Positions 19,582 to 30,908 of a DNA stretch of 64,000 nt are shown here, one piece after another. The notes under the pieces were generated by a model. The model saw nothing but the letters and a program-made list of their open reading frames with translations, did no database searches and had not been told where the DNA came from. Every line of letters begins with the position of its first letter. The first letter of the stretch is position 1. Where the stretch lies: positions 1,798,001 through 1,862,000 of the forward strand of contig JADWQD010000007.1 of NCBI GenBank assembly GCA_016110215.1. The letters are read 5' to 3'. Source of the stretch: Capronia americana. Its lineage: Eukaryota > Ascomycota > Eurotiomycetes > Chaetothyriales > Herpotrichiellaceae. The position numbers were made by a program, and so were the translations under genes.

Positions 19582-22500
19582 TTATAGCTCTTCAGTAAAC
19601 CTTGATCCCTCGCCGCTCGGCCTCCCCTTCGCAACAGTCGGGCTCATCGGACTACTTACGTCGACGATCCTTGCCGACCCGCTATCTACTTTCGACGCAC
19701 TGACTAGCCGGCCCTCGTCGAAAGTGTCTCTGGCTTCCTCGAAGTCTTCATCATCGTCGCCGTTCGTTTGCGCGTGCGTGAGCGCAGGCGTTGTTGTCCC
19801 CGTGACGGTGGTGTTGCCGGTCGCTTCTGTCGAAGTAGTTGACGGTTCTTGAACTTTCTCTCTGAGCGTTTCGGCTTCTGGTTCTTCTTCTGGGTGGGCG
19901 TGGGATACGGCGTCGGTGGTTTCAGGCTCCGCGTGCTGGGTGGCGACCGGTGCGTTTTCCGTCGTAGCCTGTGGAGCTGAAGCTGCACCTGTCTGTGCAG
20001 CAGCAGAACTACCCACAGCAGACGAGGTGAACGCTCCTGGTTGCCGTTTATCCTTATCCCGTCCTGGGATGACCTTCTTTAGAAACCGCTCACGGAAGCC
20101 CTTCCTTCCTCTTGGCTCCTCCTCTTCATCGGTCATGTTCGCTACTTGATCGTAGCCGGAATTTCGTTTTGACCCGGTCCCGTGCTCAGTCGAGTACCGA
20201 GATGAGGCTACATCTGCAGCGATGACGTACGGTTCTTCGCTCAGCGAGGAGCTATCGGAGGGAGGACTGATATCCCGTTCTCTGGCCCCTCCTTCCACGA
20301 CAGGACCAGGTCCACTAGTCGCCACTCCCGGCACACGGTCGTCATGGATGGGCGAGACTCGTCCATAAGGCTTTGCCGACCCGCTGTACATGTCTTCAGT
20401 CTCGTTGTCGCTACGGCCTGCAAATGCAACGTCGCGAATTGAGTCGGTGGCAGCCGGGTCTTCCTCCTTGATAGGCTCGGCTGTGTGAGAAATATTGGAC
20501 AGGGGCTCATTTGGTTCCGCCTCTGTTGTCGCCAGCTGATCAGGGTTAAAGTCGTTCTCCGACTTGCTTCCTGTCCTGAAGCGCTTGAAGAAGGACTTCA
20601 CCCGTGAATTCCGCTTCGACGGCGAAGTCGGCGACGTCGGAGACGTCGGAGATGTCGGCGATGTTGGCTCTAGAGGCGGACTGCTGGTAGAGTAGGGTGG
20701 TGCACCAATATTGTCCTTCAGTCCAGCATCTTCATCCGGTGGCAACGGTGCTGCCACGGATTGGGCAGCGTCCTCAGCATCAGCTGCAGCAACGGCGTAG
20801 GCGGCTTCACCAGGATCCATCGTGACCTGGCCATGTATGGCCTCACCGGGGTCCAGTGTGACTTTGTCGTGGACAGTCTCACCCACAGGGTCGTCAAGTT
20901 CAGCGGCTGCAGCTCCTGGAGCTCCGCTGGCGCCAGTAACAGCGGTTGCTCCTCCTTCTGCTGCATCCGCAGCGCCTTCAACAACGGCAGCGCCAGTCGC
21001 ACCCGCTGCAGTTCCTGCTGCAACGCCGCCTCTCCCCAGGAACGATGGAAGGAACCGAGACCTTCCAGATTCGGCGGCGCCCTTTTCTGCTTTCTCCGCT
21101 CGCCGACGCTCTCTTTCAACTAGATTTGCCTCGTCCCGAGCTTTCTTCTCTGTGCTTTTTTGCTCGGTCCGTACTCGTCTCTCTTCGTGTTTCTGCTCTT
21201 GCTGTACGCGTCTCTCCTCGGTCCTTTGGGCCTTTTGTTCGGCCTTTTCACGGTCTTTGCTTGTCAGCGGTGCTTCTACAGCAGAACGGCATGTAAACTT
21301 ACCAACGACAGCTTTCTGCTCAGCTTTGATATCCGCTTGGCGCTTCTTTTCGATCTCCTGTTCAGCCTTGATCCGCTCTTGCTCAAGCCGGAGCTCTTCA
21401 TCTCTTGCTCTTTGCTCTTCAGCCTTTTGGGTGATTTCATCTAGTGTGGGCTGCAGGCGAGCCTTCGCGATCGCGTCAATTTCTTCTTGTTCCAGGTATT
21501 TCCCACCTCCTATGTGGATTTTCCCGACATTTATCAGTCTGTCGTCACTTTCTCTCTGAGCTCTGTCTCGAGCCTGACGCTCCCAAAGCTCGCGTTGGTG
21601 CGGACTTGTTTTGCCCGTCTCTGAAAATACCTTCTCGTCCATCGCATTCATCCGAGCCATCACGTTCTTATGTGCGGCTGCAAGCAGCGCGTCTCTATCG
21701 GCCTGTCGCTTCTTACTGTCGACCTCGGCGAGCTTGCCTTGGAAGAGGGACATTTGTTGGCGGATCTTCCGTGACTCCTCTATGTCGGAATCATCGTCGT
21801 CCTCAGGAATTTCTGATCTCCGACGACCACGCCGTAAGAATGTTCGTGATCTCTGAGGCGGAGTATTCTGCCCATAGTATTGCCGATACTCGGCGTGCTC
21901 GTCATGTAACTTGGCGAGACGGTCATGCGCCAACTTCCGGGCTGTTTCTTCCAGATTTTCATACCGTGGCACTTCAGCAGTCCGTGCCGGCTGATTTGCA
22001 GCATCTGATTGTGCCCGCCGACGGGCTGTGTGGGCTGCATAATGGCTTTGTGAACGATGGATTCCCCTGGCCTCATCAATCTGTACTTGTTGGATGGCGA
22101 ACATCTTCTTAGCCATGGCCACGGCAGAAGCTCGCAGCATGTCTTGCCGCCTCCTTTCTTCAACCTCGATTGCGACTGGAGGATTGGCGGTATACATCTG
22201 TCTGGAGACGTTATTTCTAGCCATATTCTGTATTCTGGCAGCGTCGGTACTCGACATCTCGCTCTTGGATGATTGAGGAGTAGGCGAACTGGGTGGTTTG
22301 GAGTTGTGGGATGATGTGGCTGCTTTCAACGCCCAAGAAGAGTGAGCTTGTGATGGCACTGGGTGTATAGGTGCCGACTCCGCTCGCCTTCTCCCGCCTT
22401 TCAATGATGCGGTGGCTGCTAGAAGTGCTTTTTGTCGTCCGTCGCCTGAGACATGTCTTTCAGTTATCGCCGGGGGTGACTTTGGGTTCTGCAGGGCCGA

Positions 22501-23161
22501 TGATGCTGCAGAGTGGCCTTGTTCTGTTTCCGGAGCCGTCCAAATATCTACCGGCGTAGCATCTCGCTGCGCAGCTATCGCAGCTTGGGAGCCGGCGCGA
22601 CTCAACTCTGGCTTCCACATGGGCTCCATCTTGTAGTCCCTAGCCTTTTCTGCGGCCGTGTTCGCGTGAGGTATTTCGCCAGGCGTCCAATGTTCGAATG
22701 ATTTCTTGTTGAACTCGGCTAAGCTCGCTGCGGCACCAGCGGATGATAGTTTGACGCCGCCAGAAGAAGGATATGAAGGTAAATCTTGAGCTCGTGCGTA
22801 TTTAAGTGATAGAGCGGCACCTGTATGAGCTGTTAGAAGGCGGGTGTGCACTGGGGAAGTGATTTGGAGATGGAGGACAAGGGCGGGCGGGGTTGACATA
22901 CTTGCAGAGGAGAGCCGGCCGTCCTCGTCCAGAATGGACGATGAGCCGTGCTTTCCTGTCGTGGGAGTGTCGCGCTGGACATACAATGCTGCAGAAGCAG
23001 CTACAGGGTGGTCAGTTGTCGGACTGCTCCATGTTGTACACATACTCACCTTGGTCTTCCAGCTTGTCGGATGGGGTGAAGGCGCTGCGATGGGGATGGC
23101 TATGGGCTGCAACCGTGGCCGACATGCTTGGCCCTGCTGCGGAACTGCTTCGTTCGGTCAT
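19582..23161 (-). CDS. Eisosome protein 1 (Eis1-like)
   Basis: Exons 23161-23050, 23000-22902 and 22820-19582 join in frame through introns with GTGAGT and GTATGT donors and TGTAG and TACAG acceptors. The product is about 1149 residues. The N-terminal block contains AASAALYVQRD, then SLAEFNKKSFEHWTPGEIP and ARDYKMEPMWKPELSRAGSQ, typical of Eis1, a peripheral component of the plasma-membrane eisosome. The middle (about 420-700) is a long Glu/Lys/Arg-rich coiled coil with repeated ARxEA and KAEQKA blocks. The C-terminal half is acidic, Ser/Thr-rich and has a TSPTSPTSP repeat. A further 48-bp in-frame intron is possible at 21302-21255 (GTAAGT donor, GCTGAC branch, AAAG end), which would remove 16 unusual residues. 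Confidence 0.83.
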
Positions 23162-23886
23162 GTGCTGAGAGCAGAGTGACGGTCGCGCAGACACCACTCA
23201 GGTAATTTACCACAACATGGACCTTGTGAGCCTGTGTGGGAATTGTTTGTAAGAGGAAGAGCTCCAGCTCCCATCCAGATTCGCAAGAGGAAGGGTTGAA
23301 AGAGCTGCAGTACTAACTCTGAGCTCCAGTGGCGTGGCGCTCGCTCATCAAGGTCCCCTTGGGTCATGACCAAGAGCTGCAACTTGTCTATGTCATCCTA
23401 ACCTTTGCCCACCTACGTCATGCCAATGGGAACTCAAAGAATAGTCAAAGAGGCTGGGGCTTGGTTGCTCCAGGCTTGATCTGCCACTAAGAGGACCCTG
23501 ACATTCCATCACGTTCTGATCAGAAGAACTGCGGTACGAGTATCTTGTCTTCTATTGTCATTTCGAATGATAGCGACGGCATGCTATCCACGGAGCATGC
23601 CCGTACATTGAGGGGTAGATAAGTGGTGCCATGCCCCGTTCTGGACCGGACCCTGGCTTTACCGCCTTCGATTCTCGAGAGGAGATAACCCGAAGGACAC
23701 CCAAAAGACCTTGGGTCAGAAGGTACCTCGTACCAAGAACCCGAGCTCACCCCAGAGCTCCTTCTAGCGCCCCACAATGACATGCAGCTGGCAAATGGCA
23801 GGTGTAAGCTCTGACATGTTGGTTCTGCAACACAAACACCTTCCCGTAAAGACTCAATTAATTATTTTGTTGTCACTCCTCTAGAA
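23162..23886. promoter_or_regulatory. Divergent promoter region between Eis1 and the phosphatase-like gene
   Basis: The two flanking genes are transcribed apart from this 725-bp stretch. Only short frames without recognisable domains occur in it, and no TATA box or binding site can be named. Confidence 0.45.
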
Positions 23887-24813
23887 ATGGCGGATACAAC
23901 CGTCGAAGCAGACCCCGCGATAAGCTACCGCTTCGATAAACTGCTCAATTTCCGCGACGTCGGAGCTCATATCAACACAATCACGGGACGCACTGTGCTC
24001 CGGACGGGACTCTTGTTTAGAAGTGCGCGACCAGAGGAAGCCAGCCAATCTGACCGTGATCAGCTGGTGAACAAGTACCGCGTGAAGACCATCATCGATC
24101 TCCGCTCCAAAACGGAGCACATAAATGCAGCGAAGAAGCGGTCAGAGGTCGATTCCAGTGTGAATTCAGCGGCACTGCCCTCATCCGACAAGACTTTCGA
24201 CGATGAAGTCAGACACCCGGTTGAGATCCCGGGCATACGATACACATACATCAATCTTAACGGCAAGGGCTTTGAGCGCCATCTCATCTGGCAACTGAAA
24301 TACACCAGCCTAGCCAAGCTGGTTTTCTTAATGGCTCTTGGGTATCGAACGCAAGGTATCTCAGTACTCGGGAAGGAGTTGATGCTCCCGCGTGGCCTCA
24401 TAGGTCTCGGCATGGACACTCTCGATTGCAGTGGTCCGGAAATAAAAGAGGTGTTTGACGTCCTTGCCGACTCGACGGCTTGGCCAGTCATGGTCAACTG
24501 CACCCAAGGCAAGGATAGAACCGGAATAACAACCCTCTTGTTGCTTTTGCTCTGCGGTGTCGACCTAAACGCCATCACCCAGGATTACGTCAAGTCTGAA
24601 GAAGAGCTCGAGCCTGAGAAGGCTGAAAGAATGAGGGAGATTGAAAGCATTGGTTTGGACGAGTCGTTTGCAACATGCCCCCCGGATTTCTGTGAGAAAG
24701 TCGTCCAGCATCTTGAATCCAAGTACGGCGGCATCGACACCTACCTGTCCAAAATCGGCGTTGACACCAACCAAGCCGAACGGGTTCGCCACATCCTGAA
24801 GGCCAACGGTTGA
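23887..24813 (+). CDS. Dual-specificity/tyrosine-phosphatase-like protein (Y_phosphatase3 type)
   Basis: A single open frame of 308 residues from an ATG in context AGAAATGG. The N-terminus has LLNFRDVGAHI, then LRTGLLFRSARPEEAS and KTIIDLRSKTEH, the hallmark opening of the Y_phosphatase3 family. The active-site loop is VNCTQGKDRTG, with the nucleophilic Cys at about 205 and the C-x2-GKDR-TG pattern of that family complete. The C-terminal helices carry DYVKSEEELEPE and TYLSKIGV. Members dephosphorylate proteins or phosphoinositides; the substrate here cannot be told. The protein lacks a signal peptide and should be cytosolic. No introns are needed. Confidence 0.85.
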   Translation: MADTTVEADPAISYRFDKLLNFRDVGAHINTITGRTVLRTGLLFRSARPEEASQSDRDQLVNKYRVKTIIDLRSKTEHINAAKKRSEVDSSVNSAALPSSDKTFDDEVRHPVEIPGIRYTYINLNGKGFERHLIWQLKYTSLAKLVFLMALGYRTQGISVLGKELMLPRGLIGLGMDTLDCSGPEIKEVFDVLADSTAWPVMVNCTQGKDRTGITTLLLLLLCGVDLNAITQDYVKSEEELEPEKAERMREIESIGLDESFATCPPDFCEKVVQHLESKYGGIDTYLSKIGVDTNQAERVRHILKANG

Positions 24814-26250
24814 CGGACATTATCGCCGTCTTCTGCAGTCCAGCAACAGATCACCTTTCCAAGAACCAAAGATACAGCAAGAAGACCTGCCGATTAGAGC
24901 ACAGGAAATGGAGCAACGACTTAGCGAAAGATCAACTATGTCTTCAAGAGAAGATTGAAACTTCTCTGAGCCGACTCCGGATCTCAAGTTTGAGCCTTGT
25001 CTCGGCCTGGCCTAGGAGCTTTTATACAAGACTCTTCCAGCCGTGGATTTCCAGACTCTGGACGCACCCCAGATTTCGTACTTACCCCATGCAGGTAATG
25101 GAGCAGCATGTATGATAAAGGCTTTGTCAGCACTTAGTATCTGCAAGTCACGATGGGTCAAGATAGGGTGCTGACGGTGATTGCCGCCGTGAAATGCCAT
25201 AGAATTATGGGTACCATTCCGGGAGACTCTCTGAAGAAGCAGGTCAGTCCGAAGCTGCACAGTCACCGAGGTGGCCCCTAGTACACCGTAGACATGCAGG
25301 ACGCAGGGAGTCTAGCTGGTACAGGAAGTGCTCTAACGTTCGAAAAAGGTTGTACTGCCTTGGTGGAAAATGAGATTTGACCAATGATTGAGTAGAGACG
25401 GACCAAGCGAAGAGATGCGAGGTACTCGTGTGATTGTGTATTGATGCGGTGTTTTCTCTGGCAGGACGTTAACATTAGTACTTCAGTAGAATTTCGAACT
25501 CGGGTGTCCCTAAAATGGCAGGTCAGCACGAGGACAAGAGGAACAGACACAGGGAAAGGTCAATGTCGTCATTATGTACGAGTACTCGGTACTCGTACTG
25601 GGAGTCCGGGAAGCTGCGGAAGTGGTCGACGGCGACCGGTGATTGGTTCCGGGAAAATTCCCTCTCCCTCGGCGCCGATGACGTTGAGAATGGAAGAGCA
25701 GCAAGAAACGGCTGGCTCTGGCGGCAACCGATTGCATGAGCAATTATTTGTCTTCCCTACTATCTCCTGTTTAAACTCCGCCTGCGCGGCAGAGCATCCG
25801 GGAGCTCACTGCCCGTCTGTTTGCTGGAAGAGCCGAGCATCCGGCTGCCACAGAAGGATTCGACCTCGCCGACCGAAACGGTGAATAGGTGTGGGCCTTC
25901 TTTGTCATTCAGTCCCTGCCATGCAAACGCCAATGCGACAGCGACATATTTCCGGAGCGTGTATTGCCTCACGACTTCCCAGAATGATGTAGTGTGTTTG
26001 ATGCCAGCGACTTACTAACATCAGTACAGTGGTGACTGTTCCTCGTGGATACGTCATTGTGTGATATGCTTCACGCACCTTTATTCATATTTCCTTCATC
26101 TGCTCCTTGTCCCTGCCTGCGTCTTGATTGCTGTGACTCCCTCTGCTGATTTCATCCTCGCCTCGCCGACACCACTTTCCATTTTCCCGTCGACATACAC
26201 CTGTTTCCTCTACCCATTCACATCGTCGTACACACTCGACACCACCCAAC
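24814..26250. other. 1.4-kb intergenic region
   Basis: Contains only unconvincing frames. A hairpin-forming repeat lies at 25576-25598. The last 250 bases before the next gene are C/T-rich, as in promoters and leaders of many ascomycete genes. Confidence 0.45.
25576..25598. repeat. Inverted repeat, 9-bp arms
   Basis: GTACGAGTA and TACTCGTAC are perfect reverse complements separated by five bases (CTCGG). The arm sequence is shared with the larger perfect palindrome at 60470-60487. It could form a hairpin or bind a dimeric factor; the function is unknown. Confidence 0.6.
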
Positions 26251-27307
26251 ATGCAGTGGTCCCGATATGACCGGTGGTGGCTCTCCGCCTGGATCTTCCC
26301 CCTTATCTCAGCCTGCATGTAAGCCATATTTACCTTTGTTGTTGTGTTGGCCATGAGCTCGCAGCTAACATATCCTCAGGTGGCTCGGCATGTTGCTAGC
26401 CATGTTCTGTACCTGGGAAGCCGAAGGTCACCCTCATTACCCATCCATGGATCCAGATCAACACATCGCCTACATCTCCGACGTAGGCGCATTCGGCCTG
26501 AAACCACTGTTCATCACCGGCTCCATTATCACCACTGTCTTTCTCGATTTGGGATTCATGTCCGAGCGCTGGCTTCGACATTACGGCCGCCTCGCCCCCA
26601 ACACGTCACGCGTTCAATCCGGTCTGTCGGCGATTAGCATATTCTTCGCGATTGCGGGGACCTGTGGCCTCATATTCCTCTCCATCTTCGACACGTACCA
26701 TCACAAGCATGTCCACGACGGCTGCCTCTTCCTCTTCCTGGCTGGTTACGTCATCTCCGCCATCTTCCTGTGCGCAGAGTACCAACGTCTCGGCATACAC
26801 TACCGCCAGCACCGGGTGCTCCGGCTGTCCTTCTGGATCAAGCTGGCATTCATTATTGTTGAGGTTGCATTGGCTATCGTCTTCGCCGTCACATCGTGGA
26901 GAAACCAAGAGAACGTCGCGGCTGTCTTCGAATGGGTTGTCGCTTTGATCTTCACTTTTTACGTCCTTTCCTTCTTGCTGGATCTGTGGCCCTCGGTGCG
27001 CTCCAGATCTCACGTGCCCCAGGGCTGGCGCGAGCGGGAAGCCGAGCTGGAGAAGGAGGTGAACCGAAATGGTGGCCTGCCACCTGCTGATCAGGGACCT
27101 GCGCCCATCATGTCGGAGCCCAACCAAGGGGCGTATCAAAACCAGGAGGGTGGGATGTACTATGACCAAGTCACCGGACAGTACCGAGGTACCAATTTGA
27201 CTGGCGGTCAGGGCTCACATCTTCAAGCCGTGAACTTGACAAACCCACCCCAACACAGCGACGTCGGCCGTCAGAAGAAATGGGGACTTGGAAGGATGAG
27301 GTTCTGA
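26251..27307 (+). CDS. Frag1/DRAM/Sfk1-family multispanning membrane protein
   Basis: Two exons (26251-26318 and 26380-27307) join across a 61-bp intron with GTAAGC and CTCAG. The product is 331 residues. The first exon gives MQWSRYDRWWLSAWIFPLIS, a membrane segment that continues across the junction (ACMWLGMLLAMF). At least five more hydrophobic helices follow, with HYPSMDPDQHIAYISDVGA in the first external loop, the conserved signature of this family. The C-terminal 90 residues are hydrophilic and Gln/Gly-rich. In yeast the related Sfk1 sits in the plasma membrane and affects phosphoinositide and lipid asymmetry; a similar role is an inference. The frame before the intron only makes sense with this start. 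Confidence 0.85.
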
Positions 27308-28063
27308 ATTGCTCGTTGGTTGTCACTCATGACCTGCTTGTTGTATAGGTTTAAGCGGAGCGGGAACGACTATTTCTGAAGATGCAAGCAACCGATTTCC
27401 TTCAAAAGTGTGTATTCAAAGACGACGGGTTTCACGAACGAGAGAGACGCAGGAGACGTCTTGTTAAACATTATACTGGGCAAAGGAGCATCATGCATGG
27501 CGTTGGTGGATGGTTTGGCCGAAAATGGTCAATGGGCATTTCTGATTTCGCTCATGGCTTGCTTACGTGGAGGCTGGGTAGCCTCTCGGTGCGCGGACTG
27601 GCATAGTTGGTTGGATACGATCCAGGAAAAGCTGTGAAGACCAGAGGATATGAGTTGATGAGAAAGAATACTCCTCGTACATAATCAATAATTCTTGTTA
27701 ATGCTCCGTGCACTGCGTATATGGTAATCTGTTCGCAAAGATCAACTCCGGCCTGAAGTGGTACACCCTCGACGCCAAGCTCTTCTAGGCTGTCGTTTAG
27801 TGGCCGGGAGGTAGGGCATTCCTCATGCATCTCTTCCTATACGAGGGTTGGTCGCTTTGCTCAGCCTTGCCTCCATTGTAACAGCAAACATTGCCAGGAC
27901 CCCAGCAATGGATGGCGTTTTCGACCAAGAGATCTCTAGGAGCAATGAACCCAGTCATGGCGTAATAACACAAAATATGAAGGAGCGCGCCCCCAGAAAC
28001 GCCGGACGCTACGACTCTTGAAGACACTGCGCCAGGGCCAGAACAACCCTGCTTTTCGGTTCT
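27308..28063. other. Convergent 3' intergenic region
   Basis: The 3' flanks of the Frag1/Sfk1-like gene (+) and the J-protein gene (-) meet in this 756-bp stretch. No coding or RNA feature is recognised. Confidence 0.45.
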
Positions 28064-28894
28064 TCAACTGATCGCCCCACTGAACAACTTCGCGGCAAGC
28101 TCACTCAAAATCCGCGCCTTCTGACCCTGATCCAGCGATTGGAACACTTTATACACCGACTTTCCCTTGGCATCCCTTATAGCACCGGCTTTGCTGCCGG
28201 CGATGGCCCCCGGCACCATGCCCACGACGTCACCGAAGATGAACCCCATCGCGCCACCCGAAATCCCTCCCACGATCGTCCAGAACCGCTTGGTGGGTGC
28301 ATGGTTCTCGTCCGCCAGATCATCCTCGTGCATCATCTCCTCGAATGCGCTTTCGAACTGTTGGTCGGCGAACTGGCTCTGTTGGCTGTCTCCGCCACGC
28401 CCGAACCCAAACATGTTGAACCACGAGGGCGTTGCCCCGGCCTGCGGTGGTGGTCGGGGCACTTCTTCTTCGTCGGCGGAGTCGTCGAAGGTGAAGGTGC
28501 TGCCGGTGTGGAACTTGCGAGCATCGTCGTAGTCACGCCGGCGGGTCTTGTCCGAGAGTGTATAGTATGCATCGTTGCTGGTTGCCCCGTCAGTTTCCTT
28601 CTCCAATGTCATGTAGCGTCTGTCGCATTGTCGAGGGCCGTGGTTGCGCCGACAGAGACAGGCACGAACTCACATTGCTTGAAAACGCTTCGTCCGCTTC
28701 GGCCGTTCGGGAGAGTCGGTTGAGACCCGGTCGGGATGCCACTTGAGGGCCGCTTTCTTGTACGCCCTCTTGACTTCTTCTTCTGTGGCACTCGGTGCGA
28801 TTTCGAGGATGGAATCTGCGCGACGGGGTCAGGGATCAGATACATATATAAACTAGGCAATGCGACACGGACAGTAATCTGGGAGGTCCGACAT
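28064..28894 (-). CDS. J-domain (DnaJ) co-chaperone with a C-terminal glycine-rich hydrophobic segment
   Basis: Three exons (28894-28873, 28815-28674, 28577-28064) give 225 residues. The first exon is only 22 bases and supplies MSDLPDYY; introns have donors GTCCGT and GTGAGT and acceptors GCAG and CCAG. The J domain runs from residue 6 (DYYSILEIAPSATEEEVKRA), with the HPD triad in ALKWHPDRV and a last helix AYYTLSDKTRRRDYD. An acidic, Pro-rich linker leads to FNMFGFGRG. Residues about 155-200 are Gly/Ala-rich and hydrophobic (GGISGGAMGFIFGDVVGMVP), resembling a glycine zipper that may insert in a membrane. It should stimulate an Hsp70; the compartment is unknown. The exon joins restore a continuous J domain, which supports them strongly. 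Confidence 0.88.
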
Positions 28895-29274
28895 GGTGTC
28901 GGAGACTGGAGTGTGCGAACTCCCTTGTCCGATTCCCTAAGGCTGCGGGTCTCGTTCAATGAAAGGTGACGTAAGGGTGGACTGCAATCTCCTCCGGGCT
29001 AGGGGAGAGAACTGAGCAGAGCGATAACAATAGGTAGGTCAGGTTCGTCTAGGAGAGGAAAATCAGTGTATTCTAAAGGCTGAGTCTACTATCGAGGTGA
29101 GTTGTTGCCAGCAGCAGGCGTCCCTGCGCCTGGATCGATGATGCAGGTCTCCGCCTGTCCCTCTGACGTCAGTGGATCGCTGGATCAAGCCACTGTGGCT
29201 TGAAAAGGCTGACTCATCTCCCAGCACGTGTCGGGCGTTTCCCGACAAAGCCGAGCTGTTCCCCGCCCTTGCTC
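28895..29274. other. Intergenic at the left edge of the RiPP-like cluster
   Basis: This 380-bp stretch holds the promoter of the J-protein gene and the 3' flank of the first UstYa gene. It marks the change from housekeeping to accessory genes. Nothing else is recognisable. Confidence 0.45.
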
Positions 29275-30182
29275 TTATCCCTGGGAGGCCATTCCAACTT
29301 CCTCAAGTCCCTCCGTCTGATGGTCGATCCAGTTGACCACCTTCGAGTAATCCTTGCATACATGGACACTACCCCAGCCTTCACCATACTCTGTGGAATT
29401 CCCCTCAATGGTGGTATCAATCGAACACATCAAGCCTTGTCGAATGTAGTCGAAGCAATGAGCTAAATGTGCATCATCGATATAATTCGTGCCCTCCAGT
29501 CGAAGCGCGCCATACGTGCTGAGGATAATCCTGAGACAGTGCAGCTGGTGAATGCCAGTTATCATATATGCGTCCGACGCTCCCACTAACGCGAGGGTGG
29601 ACTGATACGGGGGATTCTCGATGTAAGATCGGCCGTTGTCGACGTGAATCATGCCCATTGCCGCTGCGGAAGTCACGAACGTTAGCTGGGATTTCAGGAT
29701 CTCCAGATTCGGCTCAGAAGGTGACAGAATGAAGTGACTTACAAGGAAAGAGAGTCTCCCAGCCCTTGTACACCTCGACGAATGCGTTGCGGTCAGAGAA
29801 CATGTACTTGTGCGCGAACCGTTGATCAGGAATCCAGGTCCGCTCGACGTTGATAACTATAGCCTCAGGCTGAGTAACGGGACCATACATCGGATCCCCT
29901 TTACTCACAGTCAGGGACTGGCGTTTGCCGAACCAGCAAATGTCTGTTGCATTGGTACAGTGCAATGGATTCTCCGAGGATGACCAAAAACAGTATGACA
30001 TTGACACATCGTTGCAGGAAGATCTGCCTTCGAGATTTCAAATCTGTGTACGGACGTGTATTTTCTTGGGCGAGCAACGATTCTGTCAGATATGGTGCCT
30101 GGTGTGGATTGGTGTCGCTAATGGGTGAACTATCGTGGTATGCCTCCTCTTTGTGGCTCGTCAGTGGCCACGGGAAGCCCAT
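29275..30182 (-). CDS. UstYa-family (DUF3328) oxidase, copy A
   Basis: Exons 30182-29909, 29856-29743 and 29663-29275 give 258 residues. Introns carry GTGAGT and GTAAGT donors and CTATAG and CCGCAG acceptors; the joins restore frame exactly. The cytoplasmic N-terminus is acidic (HKEEAYHDSSPIS), followed by a signal anchor at about 57-77 (VNVILFLVILGESIAL). The lumenal part has the two family motifs: GIHQLHCLRII and, about 40 residues later, AHCFDYIRQGLMC. UstYa proteins oxidise ribosomally made peptides in fungal RiPP pathways, for example forming ether or other crosslinks on a core peptide. It is divergent from copy B and 2.6 kb from the repeat precursor. The frame upstream of the chosen ATG opens only with TTG. 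Confidence 0.88.
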
Positions 30183-30908
30183 TTCTTGCTCAGCTAGGAA
30201 CAAACTAGCTTGCGTACGCCGCTGAGGTTAAATATAAAGAAAAATTGCTGGTTGTGAGAGGTGTCCTAAAGGTGAGAGCCCTCAGTGCCTTTCATTCCGA
30301 TGTCGTGCCGATTGATAAGACCGAGGACAGGATAGGAACAAGACTGGGCTCGTACTGAAAAAGACAACCTTGAATGTCTACTTGAATATCAAGGAAGGCC
30401 GAGCGAAACGCATTCAGTGACTCCGCGTGTCTCTGAGTATCCTTTGCCGAGAGTCCGGCTCCACCGACGAAGCCGCTCGGGTTATAAGCCCATTTCTCGC
30501 TTTCGCACCGGGACGTCACACCACCGTGGGAGAGAGAAAGCACGTTGAAGATTAGATCTATGCTGAATTGCTTGCAAGGACACTTCTACCTGCATACAGA
30601 TATGCCAAATGGCCAAGTTGTCGCTCCTATCTGATGTGGTGTCTCGCGATGATCACCAAATATCCTCGGACTCGCCGAGATGACGGCAAGTTCATATTTT
30701 ATCCTTTGGAAGTCACCGAAACCGGCAGATCCTTTGAGAACAGCCCTGCATTAACGAAGATAGGATCTCGCTGCCCTCGCAACCCCGAGGCGAGGACTCT
30801 ACCACTGCAATTTCACGGCCACTGATTCCCAGAACTCGCGACCACGCCCGACCTTCAATAATGATACACCCGCCATAACGGCAACTGCTTCGAGTCCTCA
30901 GCATTTCA
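30183..30908. promoter_or_regulatory. Bidirectional promoter between UstYa copies A and B
   Basis: The two UstYa genes start back to back across 726 bp, an arrangement suited to shared control. On the minus strand a TATA-like TTATATTTAA lies at about 30227-30237, roughly 45-55 bases before the copy-A ATG. A minus-strand frame of about 80 codons at 30292-30543 starts only with GTG and is not called. No regulator site can be named. Confidence 0.5.

Noticed and set aside
20822..21559. 245-codon plus-strand frame
   Set aside because: It is antisense to the Eis1 coiled coil; Ser/Cys/Phe runs are the reverse image of Glu/Lys/Arg codons.
28609..28959. 116-codon minus-strand frame taken as a separate gene
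   Set aside because: It runs through exon 2 of the J-protein in a different frame and through introns; splicing into the J domain explains the region.
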